Shown here piece by piece: positions 11,925-22,501 of a stretch of DNA of 64,000 nt. The DNA comes from Marchantia polymorpha subsp. ruderalis (Eukaryota; Streptophyta; Marchantiopsida; Marchantiales; Marchantiaceae): NCBI GenBank assembly GCA_037833965.1, contig AP031353.1, positions 6,078,501 through 6,142,500 of the forward strand, given 5' to 3'. A program made the position numbers and the translations under genes. Positions within the stretch are counted from its first letter, which is position 1, and each line of letters begins with the position of its first letter. Under the pieces are notes generated by a model. It had not been told where the DNA came from, did no database searches, and worked only from the letters and a program-made list of their open reading frames with translations.

Positions 11925-14900
11925 TTATTCTCCATTATATAGGACAAACCATTCCCCATTCATCTTTTCTGGTTTGAAGTTTTCTTTGAGAAGGTGTAAT
12001 AACGCCTCCTGGGCCTGCACATAGCGTTGTAACCCCGAAATCAGATTGGTCCCAGTAACACTAATGGTCATTCTGCGAACTGCGGCTAATACAGATGTGG
12101 TTAATGATGCCGTACCTCTTTTGTATCTAATTGGTGACGAAACCTAGCCTCGAGATCAACTGCTCTCATCCGAAGTCCCTGTTCTCCAACTGCTTTCAAT
12201 AGATCTTCTCTTGTCACACCGAAGCCTTTTTTACTCATTTCGTTGGGCCCATTGTTCGGGGACGGCAGCCCCTGCAAGTAAAGTAACAAATTCCGTGGAA
12301 GTCAAAGGTTTTGTATCTCTAATAAATTTCGAGATATAAACATTTCGAAAACAAAATGGTTGGAGTTTATAATTGTGTGGTAGACCCTTTTTATTGATCA
12401 ATTCCTTAGAGTAGTTTAGTACACATTGTAGTGACTCCCAGGTTGATTCAAGTTTTATTCCATCCTTGAAAGAGAAGTACTCTCAAAGATAAATTCTTTG
12501 TGCTTATACATGTTCACAGGTTTGAGTATTTGAATTCGATCTTAAGAAACACTAGCATCTACTTTCAAAGCCTCCATAACATGAACATTGAAGGTACTAA
12601 AAAACATTAAGCAGTCTAGTCACACTCTTAAGAAGAAACTGAACCGTACTAGGTAAGAGTGATTCGGAAGGGTTCATAAAAATGTGCACTTACCTCAGCT
12701 TTCATAGTTTCCATTGCAGCTGGCAGAAAGTATTCAATTTCTGGTAAACTAGTACTCTGATGCTCTATCTTCGTCTTGCTCTGCGACTGAGTTTCTTGTA
12801 AATCCCTGACAGGTTCTGGTAAAAGAGGAGTTTCATCCCTTTCGTTGTTGCAGACGACTACTGTAACTGGCAGAGATCTGGCTTGAGTTATTGTTGTTTC
12901 CTTCAAAGGCTGACCAGACCCACTCCTCCTCCTTTTTTTTGCATCATTATTAGTCGCGAATTTCTCCTTTGTGACCTTCGCAGTCTCTTGTTTCCTTCTC
13001 TTCACTGGAGTCATATTGCTGAGATCTCTTCCCTCTTCGTATTTGGAGTCACTGGACGCTCTGGACAGAATAGCATCTTTCTTTTCCGTACAATATAATC
13101 CTCTAAATTGGCTGGAGTTTTGTCTGGATTTTCTTTCGCTGTCGAAGGCTTCATTAGTTGCGTGGCTCTTCTGCCATTCATCTTCCTCATTTACCTGACC
13201 AATAGGCTTCAAGCAGATATTAAGAGGTTAAATGTCAGGGTCAATGGCATGGAACCAACTTCAAGCACTATTGTAAGTCAGTCATTCACAAAGCTTTTAG
13301 CTAATTGGACGGCTCTTTCCTCACAAACTTCTGTTAGGTTAGCAATAAACAGCAAATGTGTACTAGATTTTCGCCTTACTTCAGCGTTGGGGGTATCAAC
13401 GGACACTTCCGACGGATCGGTGATGGACTTGAGCTTGGGTCCACCTCTGGATCGTCGTGGATCATTCTTTACAGACCTAGACAGCAATTTCGGCCTCGCT
13501 TGTTTGATTCCGAGAGTATCTTGGACTTTGTTTCTCGACTTAAGGGCCCACCTGAATGACAGGCTTGTGCCTCTTTTGTTCATCTGAGTAAACCGGAGAT
13601 TGAGAGTCAGGGAATTGGTTAGACAAATTGAAAGAATAGACAGATGCATGTCAACGTAAGCTCTAAACTAGGACTTTCAAATACGATAAATTCTTCATAC
13701 TCAAACTATTGCATTAATGGTATAGATGACGGGGCTCTTTCGCGCACCTCAAGCTTGTAACATGATTTCACATGTTTACTATTGGACTTGGTTTCGTCTT
13801 TAGATGGTTGGAATGAGGTTACGTCAATTCTTCTCTTCATGCTCTTACTCGACAATTTTGAAGAGGAAGCTTTTTCTACGACGCGCCTTTGCGCAAAGCC
13901 ATTATTGCGCGAAGATACGTCAAGATGAACCTTCACCTCCTGGATTCGGTTCAAAACCGAAGAGACTTTCAGCCGAAACATTCCAACAGTCTGTTGCTCC
14001 GCTTCAACACGTAACCAGTTGTCACGGAAAGAAGAGTAAAACTCGCAAGAATCCCAACGGATAGGTTTGACAGTGGAGGCATGAACATGACACAGCTCAT
14101 CGACTGCCCAGCTAGATCAGAGTGGGAAATGACATTTACGATCAGGAAGAGGAAAACACAGAAGTGAGTCTAACGACAAGAGCAAACATATTTCTCAACA
14201 CAACTTGTGAAGCGGGGAGAAGAGTTGAATACGATGAATGGAGAATTGGATCGCGGAAGTAGACGACCTAGATGAGACATAACAACAAGTCCTTGCGTTC
14301 CAGATTCCAGATGAGACCTGCAGAAGATAATTCCAGACTACACCTATTCTTTCACGGGATAATCAAAATGTAAACTCTTACGTGATTGAGGATTCAGCAA
14401 GTGAACATTGTTTTACATTGTACCGTGTTAAAGTGACTGATCGCTGACTGCTCGTCAGCGATCTGCACATGTGTTCGTTCCCGCGTCATCCAAGTTGACA
14501 AATCGCGACTGAATGAATGAATGAATCCGAAAGTATGAAGAAAATGCACCCCACTTGTCACGAACACTGTGGGTATGAGGGAAACATTTTCTGCGCCGCG
14601 GGTAAGTTTAATCAACAGACAATGCACGTCAGAAACCCACCATAGAGATGCAATCTCCAAACTATGCTTCTACCGATTGTTCGCTCACCCCTCTCCGGTT
14701 ACCGAGGAGCCATGACTTATGCAAAAAGGTAGGGCATGGGCTGGGATTGGCGATTGACTGCAAGAATTAGAAGCTTGGCGTTAAGAAATGTCGATCTTCG
14801 TACGAGTGCGGCGATTCTCATACCTCCATTGCATATGCGCCGAAAGGCTCCATCTCACGAAGCTGGGCAGTAAAGTACTCAGCGTCGTGCGACTGTAACA

Positions 14901-15045
14901 CGTCGCGCACTCTGTAAGTGTTGATATGGTGGGACCCACCAAATGTCGCGACTGTGATTCGGCGCGACGCTGAGGGAACTTGCGACAGCGGGGGAGACGG
15001 TCGGGGCCGATGTTCCCATAAGGGAAGTTCTGCACCGGCGGACAT
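11925..15045 (-). CDS. Unidentified multi-exon protein with a C-terminal RAP74-like winged helix
   Basis: I rebuilt this gene from splice signals read on the minus strand. The exons are: 15045 to about 14821 (ATG, ends ATGGAG|GTATGA); a weak 50-bp exon 14317-14268; 14111-13748; 13583 to about 13280-13310 (donor uncertain); about 13206-12694 (ends GAG|GTAAGT); about 12277 to 12115; and 12014-11925 (stop TAA). All junctions except the uncertain donor keep frame. The N-terminal part resembles no family I know. The fourth and fifth exons are basic and lysine/arginine-rich, with KRRK and KKRRR clusters that suggest nuclear localisation. The last about 65 residues (VTREDLL, DLEARF, ALLHLLKENF, NGEWFVLY) have the order of the winged helix at the C-terminus of the TFIIF alpha subunit RAP74. 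The N-terminus is not RAP74, so this is not the general factor itself. It is divergent from UTP23. The gene is likely real; its function is unknown. Confidence 0.6.
14439..14463. repeat. Perfect 10-bp hairpin in a putative intron
   Basis: gatcgctgac and gtcagcgatc are exact reverse complements around a 5-base centre (tgctc). It falls inside the first putative intron of the minus-strand gene. A short AATG tetranucleotide run follows at about 14510-14525. Confidence 0.6.
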
Positions 15046-15191
15046 AATCGGTCTCGGGGTTTAAGCATAGTTAGGGTTTCGGGATTGGGGCTGTGTTTGA
15101 CAGCAAGAATTGTATGATTTATCGATAGGACGTGCAGCAGTGGACGAGGGTACGGTATTTCAAAGACCTGTAGAAGCTTGGGAATTGGAAG
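15046..15191. promoter_or_regulatory. Compact divergent promoter between UTP23 and the minus-strand gene
   Basis: The two start codons (minus 15045, plus 15192) are only 146 bp apart, so both 5' leaders and the core promoters must fit here or overlap the coding starts. No TATA box is obvious in either direction, as is common for plant housekeeping genes. A telo-box is the only recognised motif. Confidence 0.6.
15071..15079 (-). promoter_or_regulatory. Telo-box (AAACCCTAA)
   Basis: The plus strand reads ttagggttt, which is AAACCCTAA on the minus strand. Telo-boxes are known to be enriched in promoters of plant ribosomal-protein and ribosome-biogenesis genes. It lies about 113 bp upstream of the ATG of UTP23, a ribosome-biogenesis gene, which fits that role. 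The companion site II motif (TGGGCY) was not seen in this gap. Confidence 0.55.
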
Positions 15192-17414
15192 ATGAGGGTG
15201 AAAAAACAAAAGCAAGTGCGGAGACACGTGAGATTTTTCAAGGCGTGTTGCGGATTCAGAGAGCCTTTCAAGGTCTTGTGCGATGGGAACTTTGTGCACG
15301 CAGCGCTTACTGCGCGTATGGGTGGCTTACAGGATGCATTGCCGAATTTTCTGGGCTCAGCTGCCAAAGCCTTTGTCACGAGGTTTGTAAATTATTTACA
15401 CTTCACCTTTCATTGTGGCGTTTGATTTGAAGACTGGACGGCACTCGCTGTTGATCTAGCTGAGGTTCTTGCAAAACCTGATACCATTCGTAGTGCTTGT
15501 GCCACCGTTTGTTGAATGTGTAATTCACATCCATGGGACGTGACTGCATCTTTATGTCAAGAAGCTGAAGTTAAACTGTTTTACATCGTTAATTTCGGGT
15601 GAAGTGCTGAACGCCAATGGCTCCAAAAAAAATTTGAAGCACAAGCTGGAATCCTTCGTTAATATCTTGCGAGCCGTTCTGGTTTCTACTATATATTTAA
15701 TCTCATCCTCTATGTACGAACTGTGAGTTTTTATTGCTTAGTGAGTGCTGTTGCATCATGTTATTAGAGTTAATCTTCTTCACGTGCATCTTTGTTAGCG
15801 TAGGTTCTTATTGTGGTGAGATTGCGGACACTTCGAATCTAATTGGAGCTCTCACAGTACAGTTGTTGTACAGTTTAGTCTACATTATTCTTTACATGGG
15901 AGGAAAAGAGTTACACATTTCAGTCAAGAGATAGAGGTCAGTATTTTTCACACGTTGACTCCTGTTCTTTCCCCGATGTACAGGTGTGTGATACAAGAAC
16001 TGAGGAAACTGGGTGAGGTTTTCTCAGGGACAGTTTTGGCAGCCCGTCGTCTTGATATTGCCAAGTAGGTAGCTTACCTCGACTTTAATCCAAATTACTG
16101 ATCGCATTGAAAGTTCTGGATAGTCGTAGTGAGACTGTTGATAGTAACAACTTCATTTGCAGGTGTAGTCCAAAGAGCGCAAAATTGAGGTATCTCATCG
16201 TGATTTGTGATCAGGAAGTGGATGGAAGTCTGATTGAGCAATTACGGATAACACAGGTGCAATCACGAACCTCCAGTATCAGCTGCGGAATGCGTGGAAG
16301 CAATGATAGGGAAAAACAATCCCGAGCATTTTTTCGTTGCCACTCAAGATTTTGAGCTTCGGAAGAGAATTCGCAAGGTCTGGATGTTCTTCCCATTCTA
16401 GTAGTATGATGGCAGGCAGCTATTTCAGCAGCAAACATAGGAGTTGTGTCTGTACCTATTTGTGTTTCGAATGGATGTTCTGTCGTGCTTGGTGTAATCA
16501 TGTTGATAGGTCGAAAATACCTAGTCGCACGACGCAGTGGATTTATTCCAAAGGTTTGCTATATGACTCCTACTAATACAAGATCGATACGTCATTGCAG
16601 GTTCCTGGAGGTGGTATTATCTTTGCTCAGAATACAGGTCTTATTATGGAACCACCTTCTACACAGCAGGTAGCATACGCTCGCATGAGCGAGGCCGAGC
16701 GAGCACATATGGCTGAGCGTGAACAGAAGATAATTGAGGAGAGAGCTAGACGTAAAGCTGAAGCCGCCTTAGCTGCCAAGACTGCACAAGAAGCACCCGC
16801 TGACCTCGACGTTCCAGCAAATGAGCAAAAACCAGTTTTGAAGGATAGGACGAAACTGAAGCGGAAGCTGCCCAAGGTTGGAATCAATTCTCTTAGACCG
16901 ATTATAGACCTCAGCCTATCTTGACCAAGAGATGGAGTTTGGAGGTGCTGAGTGAGAAAGGACGAGTGCGGTACTGCCTTCATTAGCTCCGGAAGTTCAT
17001 TATACCGTTGGTATATATTATTGAAGTGGGTTTGTTACATTGTAGGGACCGAATCCGTTATCACAGAAGAAGAAAAAGATGAAAGTTACTGAGTCAAATA
17101 CTTCGGCGGTTAAAGTAAGACCTCTTCCCGTCTAAACTGGTGCTTTGTATTACATCTTTGTTGTGATTTTATCCTGATCTCTTACGGTTTTTTTCTGAAG
17201 TGTATGTTACACCATTGCACCTTCGTTGAGTTCGTACGAGTCATTTTTTTTTCAGCATTGGGCATGGTCTTATTTGAATGATGCAAATTGTCTCTGTACA
17301 CAACAGATTCCGAGCGCGGAAGAAGGAGCCGACGCTTCCACAAAGAGACAAAGACACCGGGTGCGGCGGAGGAAGTCTAGCGTGACAAACGAAAAGAAGG
17401 ACGAAACCGACTAG
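15192..17414 (+). CDS. UTP23: rRNA-processing protein UTP23 (SSU processome)
   Basis: Seven exons splice in frame to 290 residues: 15192-15382, 15984-16064, 16163-16189, 16257-16377, 16601-16876, 17046-17114 and 17307-17414. UTP23 is a nucleolar PIN-domain-like component of the small-subunit processome, needed for early 18S pre-rRNA cleavages and snR30/U17 handling. The N-terminus MRVKKQKQVRR and the segment FREPFKVLCDGNFVH (conserved Asp31) are typical. Cys92, Cys101, His103 and Cys112 fit the family CCHC zinc site, followed by NPEHFFVATQD (Asp131), IIFAQNTGLIMEPPS and a charged basic tail with KKKKMK and RRRK. The PIN acidic set is incomplete in this family, so it is thought to bind RNA rather than cut it. 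The 27-bp third exon is unusually small. It shares a short divergent promoter containing a telo-box. Confidence 0.93.
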
Positions 17415-18574
17415 CTTGTAGAATTGCAGTCTATTTACTTTGGTCATTGGTAAAAGCACTAAAGGGCACTGCAAGCCATTCGAAGAGAGCCCGAAGTGAA
17501 GTCCTCAAGGTTTACTAAATAAGTCAGTGCGTGTAGGAGTTTGCAAGCCACTGGTGTAGTCTTGCATTTGGCCTGTAATTCTGCGAATCTTTTCCTCCTC
17601 AAATCAAATCTATACCCTGAAAGTTAGGCTGAACGATTTTAGCTCGATGATAGTGCTCTGTGGTCATGCTTTTGTCCACTCACCCCACAGAATTGTATAA
17701 AATTTCACAAGAGTATAGGCTCGCGCTGTTATTCCTGCTGCTCCAAGCTCTGTCCACTCCCCAATTCAAGCATCCCATTCAACGCTCAGACCTCTTGTTA
17801 ACACACACCTCTGTCCAGTACCCCAAGTCCTCCACGCACTAACAAGATTTGTGGCCCACGGGGATTCTATTCTTGATATTCTATTCCTTGCTGCAAATTT
17901 AAATGATAGCTCAAATCCTTATTTTCATAGTCAAAACATTTTTCCTGATTTCCGATCCCTTAGAGGCCAGCTCACCGGTTGCTTGTTGATTCCTAAAACC
18001 TGTAACCCTCTCACTTATATATCAACTGTGACAATAGTGTTTGTATTGCGTTATCACCCTTGATAGATAGAGTTATATCAAACGTCATGTAACTGGCCTT
18101 ACTTGAATTTGCGTACACCTCTCCTCTTATCCCGGGAGGTCATTGCTAACTGTAAAAAACACGACCCCAATTTTATTTTTTAAATCTTCATACAATCTGC
18201 GATTCTGGAGTCTCAATCTGTCCTTTTTCCCCTCAATTAAAAGTCTTTCATCTTGACCTTGCCTAATTGTTGAATTGGGCATACTGCGCACCTAGCGCAG
18301 TATGACCACCATTCCTTTTTTCTTATTCAGGAGGTCGCCTCGTTTAGGAAATAACTTCATGAGTTCCCATTCAGGATAAGAGGATCCCTGATGTTTCAAC
18401 CGTGGATGTCTGAAGATTTCTCCGTTCGTTTCCTTTCTTGGAATAACTAGTTGTAGGTGTATACTCCCAAGGTATAAGACTTGGACTGCCCTGCAGTCAA
18501 AGTCTTACACGTTCTTATGAGCATACGAGTCTGTCGCAATTGCCGTAATAAATCACAATGATTATATCTTACCC
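17415..18574. other. 3' flank of UTP23 and intergenic DNA
   Basis: No gene is recognised. A 9-bp perfect hairpin (atactgcgc/gcgcagtat around acct plus a) lies at 18281-18303. The rest is unremarkable moderate-AT sequence that probably includes the UTP23 3' UTR. Confidence 0.45.
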
Positions 18575-18851
18575 ATGATTTTATTTTACCAGCCCAAGAC
18601 GACAAGTGCTTCAGCGTTCCTTCTCACGAAGCTCATCACTGTTAATTTTGTCCGTACAAATGTGCGCCCCCCACAGTTTCCTCCGCATTTCATCAGTGTT
18701 AAGGAGCCTATACTTTGGCCACGAGCTTATCAGAAATCCGAGGTTCAAACAATAGTTCTTGACTCCTTCAGCGTAAGAACGCAAAATCGTCATTCAGCTT
18801 CCTGTAATGATGACCTAGGCCGTCAACTGTATGGCCAAGTTGCGTTCGTCT

Positions 18852-19072
18852 GGAATTCGATATTAGAACACTCTTCCGTGGTGATTGTAGAGGAACTCGA
18901 TATTAGAACAATTTGCGTGGCGTTTGAAGAGGAACTCGATACTAGAACAATTTGCGTGGTGTTTGTAGAGGAATTCCATATTAGAACAATTTGCGTGGCT
19001 TTATTAGAGGAATTCTATATTAGAACAATTGTCCGTGGTGTTTGTAGAGGAATTCGATGTTAGAACAATTTA
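18852..19072. repeat. 39-bp tandem repeat, about five and a half copies
   Basis: Units start at 18878, 18917, 18956, 18995 and 19035, with a partial copy at 18852-18877. The consensus is gtggtgtttgtagaggaatt followed by cgatattagaacaatttgc. The first four spacings are exactly 39 bp and the last is 40 bp. Copies differ by a few substitutions. A 39-bp period keeps frame, and a frame open from 18575 to 19063 runs through it, giving repeated 13-residue units with an I-R-T-I-C core; its start codon is weak (the frame contains no supported ATG context) and no homologue is known to me. It ends about 125 bp upstream of the tRNA gene. Confidence 0.85.
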
Positions 19073-19196
19073 TCGAACTGTTTTTATCCAGGAGAGAGTA
19101 GTTTTTCGGTGACCATACATTATAAATGTGAAAAGAGAAAGTCTACATCCGGTTTCTTTGTGAATAAGTTTTTAAAGCTTTCTACACAACCAACAA

Positions 19197-19213
19197 GCTG
19201 GAATAGCTCAGTT

Positions 19214-19246
<33 letters not shown>

Positions 19247-19270
19247 GAGGTTCGACCCCTCCTTCTAGCG
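19197..19270 (+). tRNA. tRNA-Asn (anticodon GUU)
   Basis: A complete 74-nt cloverleaf. The acceptor stem GCTGGAA pairs with TTCTAGC (one G-U), with discriminator G. The D arm contains tagctcagttgg (A box). The anticodon stem tgtgg/ccaca encloses ct-GTT-aa, with the anticodon at 19231-19233. The T arm ggttcgacccc is the B box. There is no intron and no encoded CCA, as expected for a nuclear gene. A T5 run at 19274-19278 is a good Pol III terminator. It delivers asparagine to AAC and AAU codons. Confidence 0.97.
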
Positions 19271-21069
19271 ATATTTTTGCGTTAAGCGATCGTTCGGGAA
19301 GTTCGTGACCACCTCCTAGTGGCATGCAGCAGTTAATAGAGTTGCCAGAACTAGAGTCTTCTCAGCACGTCAGAAGCTACTGAAGCCTTGACGGTGCTGC
19401 GCCGATTCGCCGAGTCGCGCCACGGCTTGTGATGACGCCTCTTCGGAGGATTACTGATACCTTAAAGTACGATGCCGTATGGATGCAACTAAACCTTTGA
19501 TGAAATATATTTATCACAGAGTGTTTGAAGCCATGATTGTGAAATCAATTTCCCCATAAAGAAAACTAGCCTTCATCTCCAGGGTACTAAATCATTGGTG
19601 ATCGAAATAAATTGGAAAGCAAATAATTTTACGAAGTACCCACAAACCACATATAACCATAATAATGATTAAGAAAAATAGATCTTTTCTTACTGAATCA
19701 GATGGGCAAATGAATTTGATTGTCACGTATTAATGCTTGTAAATTGTGGAAACCACGAATTGAGTTTAATCTAACATATCGGGGTTGACTTCTTTCATTA
19801 TCTAAATAACTCCCTCCAGTTTGCAGGATATTGTCATTTTCTACTGTTTTCTTTGCAGAGTGGGTTTTTTTTTTCATTAACCTTACACATAGCACACTTT
19901 GATTAAAGATATAAGTATATTCATGTTGCTTTCAGACTCACTACAAGATGTAAATTACCAATAAGAGTAAATTTTTTTTTTAATACGAAAGAATAAGAAA
20001 TTGCATAACATCAGTTCTGCTGTTTCAAATTATTCCATTCACATTTCTCGTTGTGTCACCACGGAGAGTAGCCCTTTATTTTCTGTTTGACATTTATTTG
20101 CCCGTCTTCATAAGATATTCCCGTTTTGATTTATTCCGCATTGCTCCTTCTCTAAAGGCAGATTTCTTATTCATTCCAAAAACGGATTCAAATGATGACA
20201 AAATTATCTTAATTTTGTGCCTCAAAAGACATAAGGAACAAAATAATTATACTTTGACATGGTGCCACAATCTAACACCTCAGCAAATATCCACTATAAA
20301 ATAGTTATGAGCATTTATGAACATCATTATATCTAAATAGCATAGTTGGTTATATATTTCAATCATTTGAAGGACATAAATTGTCTAAATTGTGTATTGT
20401 AAGTCAGAAGCATAAACAAAAGAATAAAATATCTTTGATTTTTCCAAAAAATGCAATGTTCATTAAAAATGTATCACTGTATATTTAATTTCAAGCCATT
20501 TATACTTGCAAACGTGTACAAAATAAACCACAATTAAAAATGCAGGTCTCAAATATGCAATAACCATCGTTCATACACAATGTTTTCCGTGATCCAAATA
20601 GGTATTTAAGCAGTATTTCATCACTTTCATGAGTAATTTATATTTTCAATAATTAAATTTCAAAATAAAACTTAATAAAACAGGAAAATTCCAAACATCA
20701 AGTACTTCAAGCTGAAAATAACTTCTCTATTTTTTAAAATAATTTATCAATATTACATTAAAAATCAAAAAATGTTAATACACAAAGGGTCATCTGATAA
20801 GTAACTGAAAAAAAGGTAGAGGAATGTAAGAACAAAAAAAGTAAATAAAAGTACAGGTATAGCTAGCATTCACGAATTTTCATGAACCACGGGTTTACAT
20901 TAAATTCATGTTTTAGTACATAAAATAGAAACAACGTATGATGCTAGCAACTACCTTACTCCTATTAAATCTAGTAATAGGTCACGTAGCCCAAACCTTT
21001 AAAAACAAATAGATCATGCTTAATGTAATTGTAAATCAACATCACATATTATATTCAAAAATGATGAGT
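19271..21069. other. AT-rich intergenic DNA
   Basis: After the tRNA terminator the sequence is increasingly AT-rich. No gene or element is recognised up to the left end of the DNA transposon. Confidence 0.5.
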
Positions 21070-21078
21070 TTATCTCAG

Positions 21079-21099
21079 ACCTCCTTAAAAGTGGCATTT
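21079..21099. repeat. Left terminal inverted repeat of the hAT-like element
   Basis: Exact reverse complement of 25088-25108. It is followed by gccacttttgag and, about 35 bp further on, another ttttaaaagtggcatt copy, so the subterminal zone holds extra copies of the motif. Confidence 0.9.
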
Positions 21100-22501
21100 G
21101 CCACTTTTGAGTTAATTGTGACACTCAACAGATTTTAAAAGTGGCATTCGTGGCATTTGTAGTGAAAAGCTGTTGTGACAGTATTCAGATCATAGGAATT
21201 GAGCTCATTTCACAGAGTCCATTGGATAGAGTAACATCCTTCAACACATACAGTATTATTGCACGTCGGATTTCACTTTGTACACCTTTATTACATGGAA
21301 ACTACAGTGACAGAAGTGGAATAGGCAGCATACACGAAAGAATTCTGCTTCTTAGCCGGACTAGTGGGAACTTTTTCCTGTGCACTCTTCGGAGACTGTA
21401 AATGATGATGATCTTCATCGCCATGACCTGCTCCTTGCTTTGTCACCCCGGTTTTTTGTCCAGACTCGCTTTCATCCTACGAGGACGATCGACTGTTGAA
21501 AGCCGGCGCTTTCATCTGTTACGACAAGAGCAAATGAATCAAAATCCAATGTATCTGCTGCCCATCCCACAAATACTTCGTGTTGACGGATACTGGACAA
21601 GAAGAATAAGATCCCACTAAATTTTAGCTCTGTTCCATCTATCATACTATCTTCACGGCCGTCATCGCGAAACTAAGTCGACATAAATATATGTTCCATT
21701 TACTACTGTACTGAACATTTTACTAATGGCAATGCTTGTATCGATGTTGTATACTTGTAACACTGGCAAAATTGAACATTTGTGTGGGTGTCCAGTTTCA
21801 AGTACATGAACAATTCTTCAACATCCAAGAACTTCAGCGCCCATGACACCGTGCAGTAAATAGGAAAGTGCAATCAAAGACATGTTTATCAGTCAGAGAT
21901 TTCTCTCAAATGAGGGCAATGCACAGGGCAAAATGCTACCTAATTCCACAAGATGTTGCATGCTCTGTCAAAGCTTTCGACGATCTAATCTAAATACTAA
22001 AACTTCAAAATTGCAAACACTGATGACCGAAAGCAAAGTTGATCGTGAAACCAATGGAAGTCGCCAAGAGGAAAAATGCAGAGCTATGGTTGGGAAGTGT
22101 TCCACTCGCTGCTTTCGTCTGCATATAATTTTGACATTTCGGCCGATGTAAAGAGCTGATACTAGTAGATGATGTAGTACCTAGTCCGCACAGGAATAGA
22201 TATGCATGACGATCTGGGAATGAGAAGGAGCCAAAATGGTATCAGCAAAATCAGCAAAATATCTGAGAGTCACAATGTACTGTAAGGCGAACTGTAAGCA
22301 AATTGATACTCAAATCATCGTGATTGCTAGCTAGGAACTCGGTATGTGCTAGTATCTCATGAGTCACTTACTACATACTGAGAATTGAATTCATCAAAAT
22401 AAAGATTTCAAAACGTCATACTGTCGTGCGTGCATGATGCCGGCAAGAGACAAACTGTGATAATCTGTTCGTCGATCATCTTTTTCTCATTTCACAACAG
22501 A

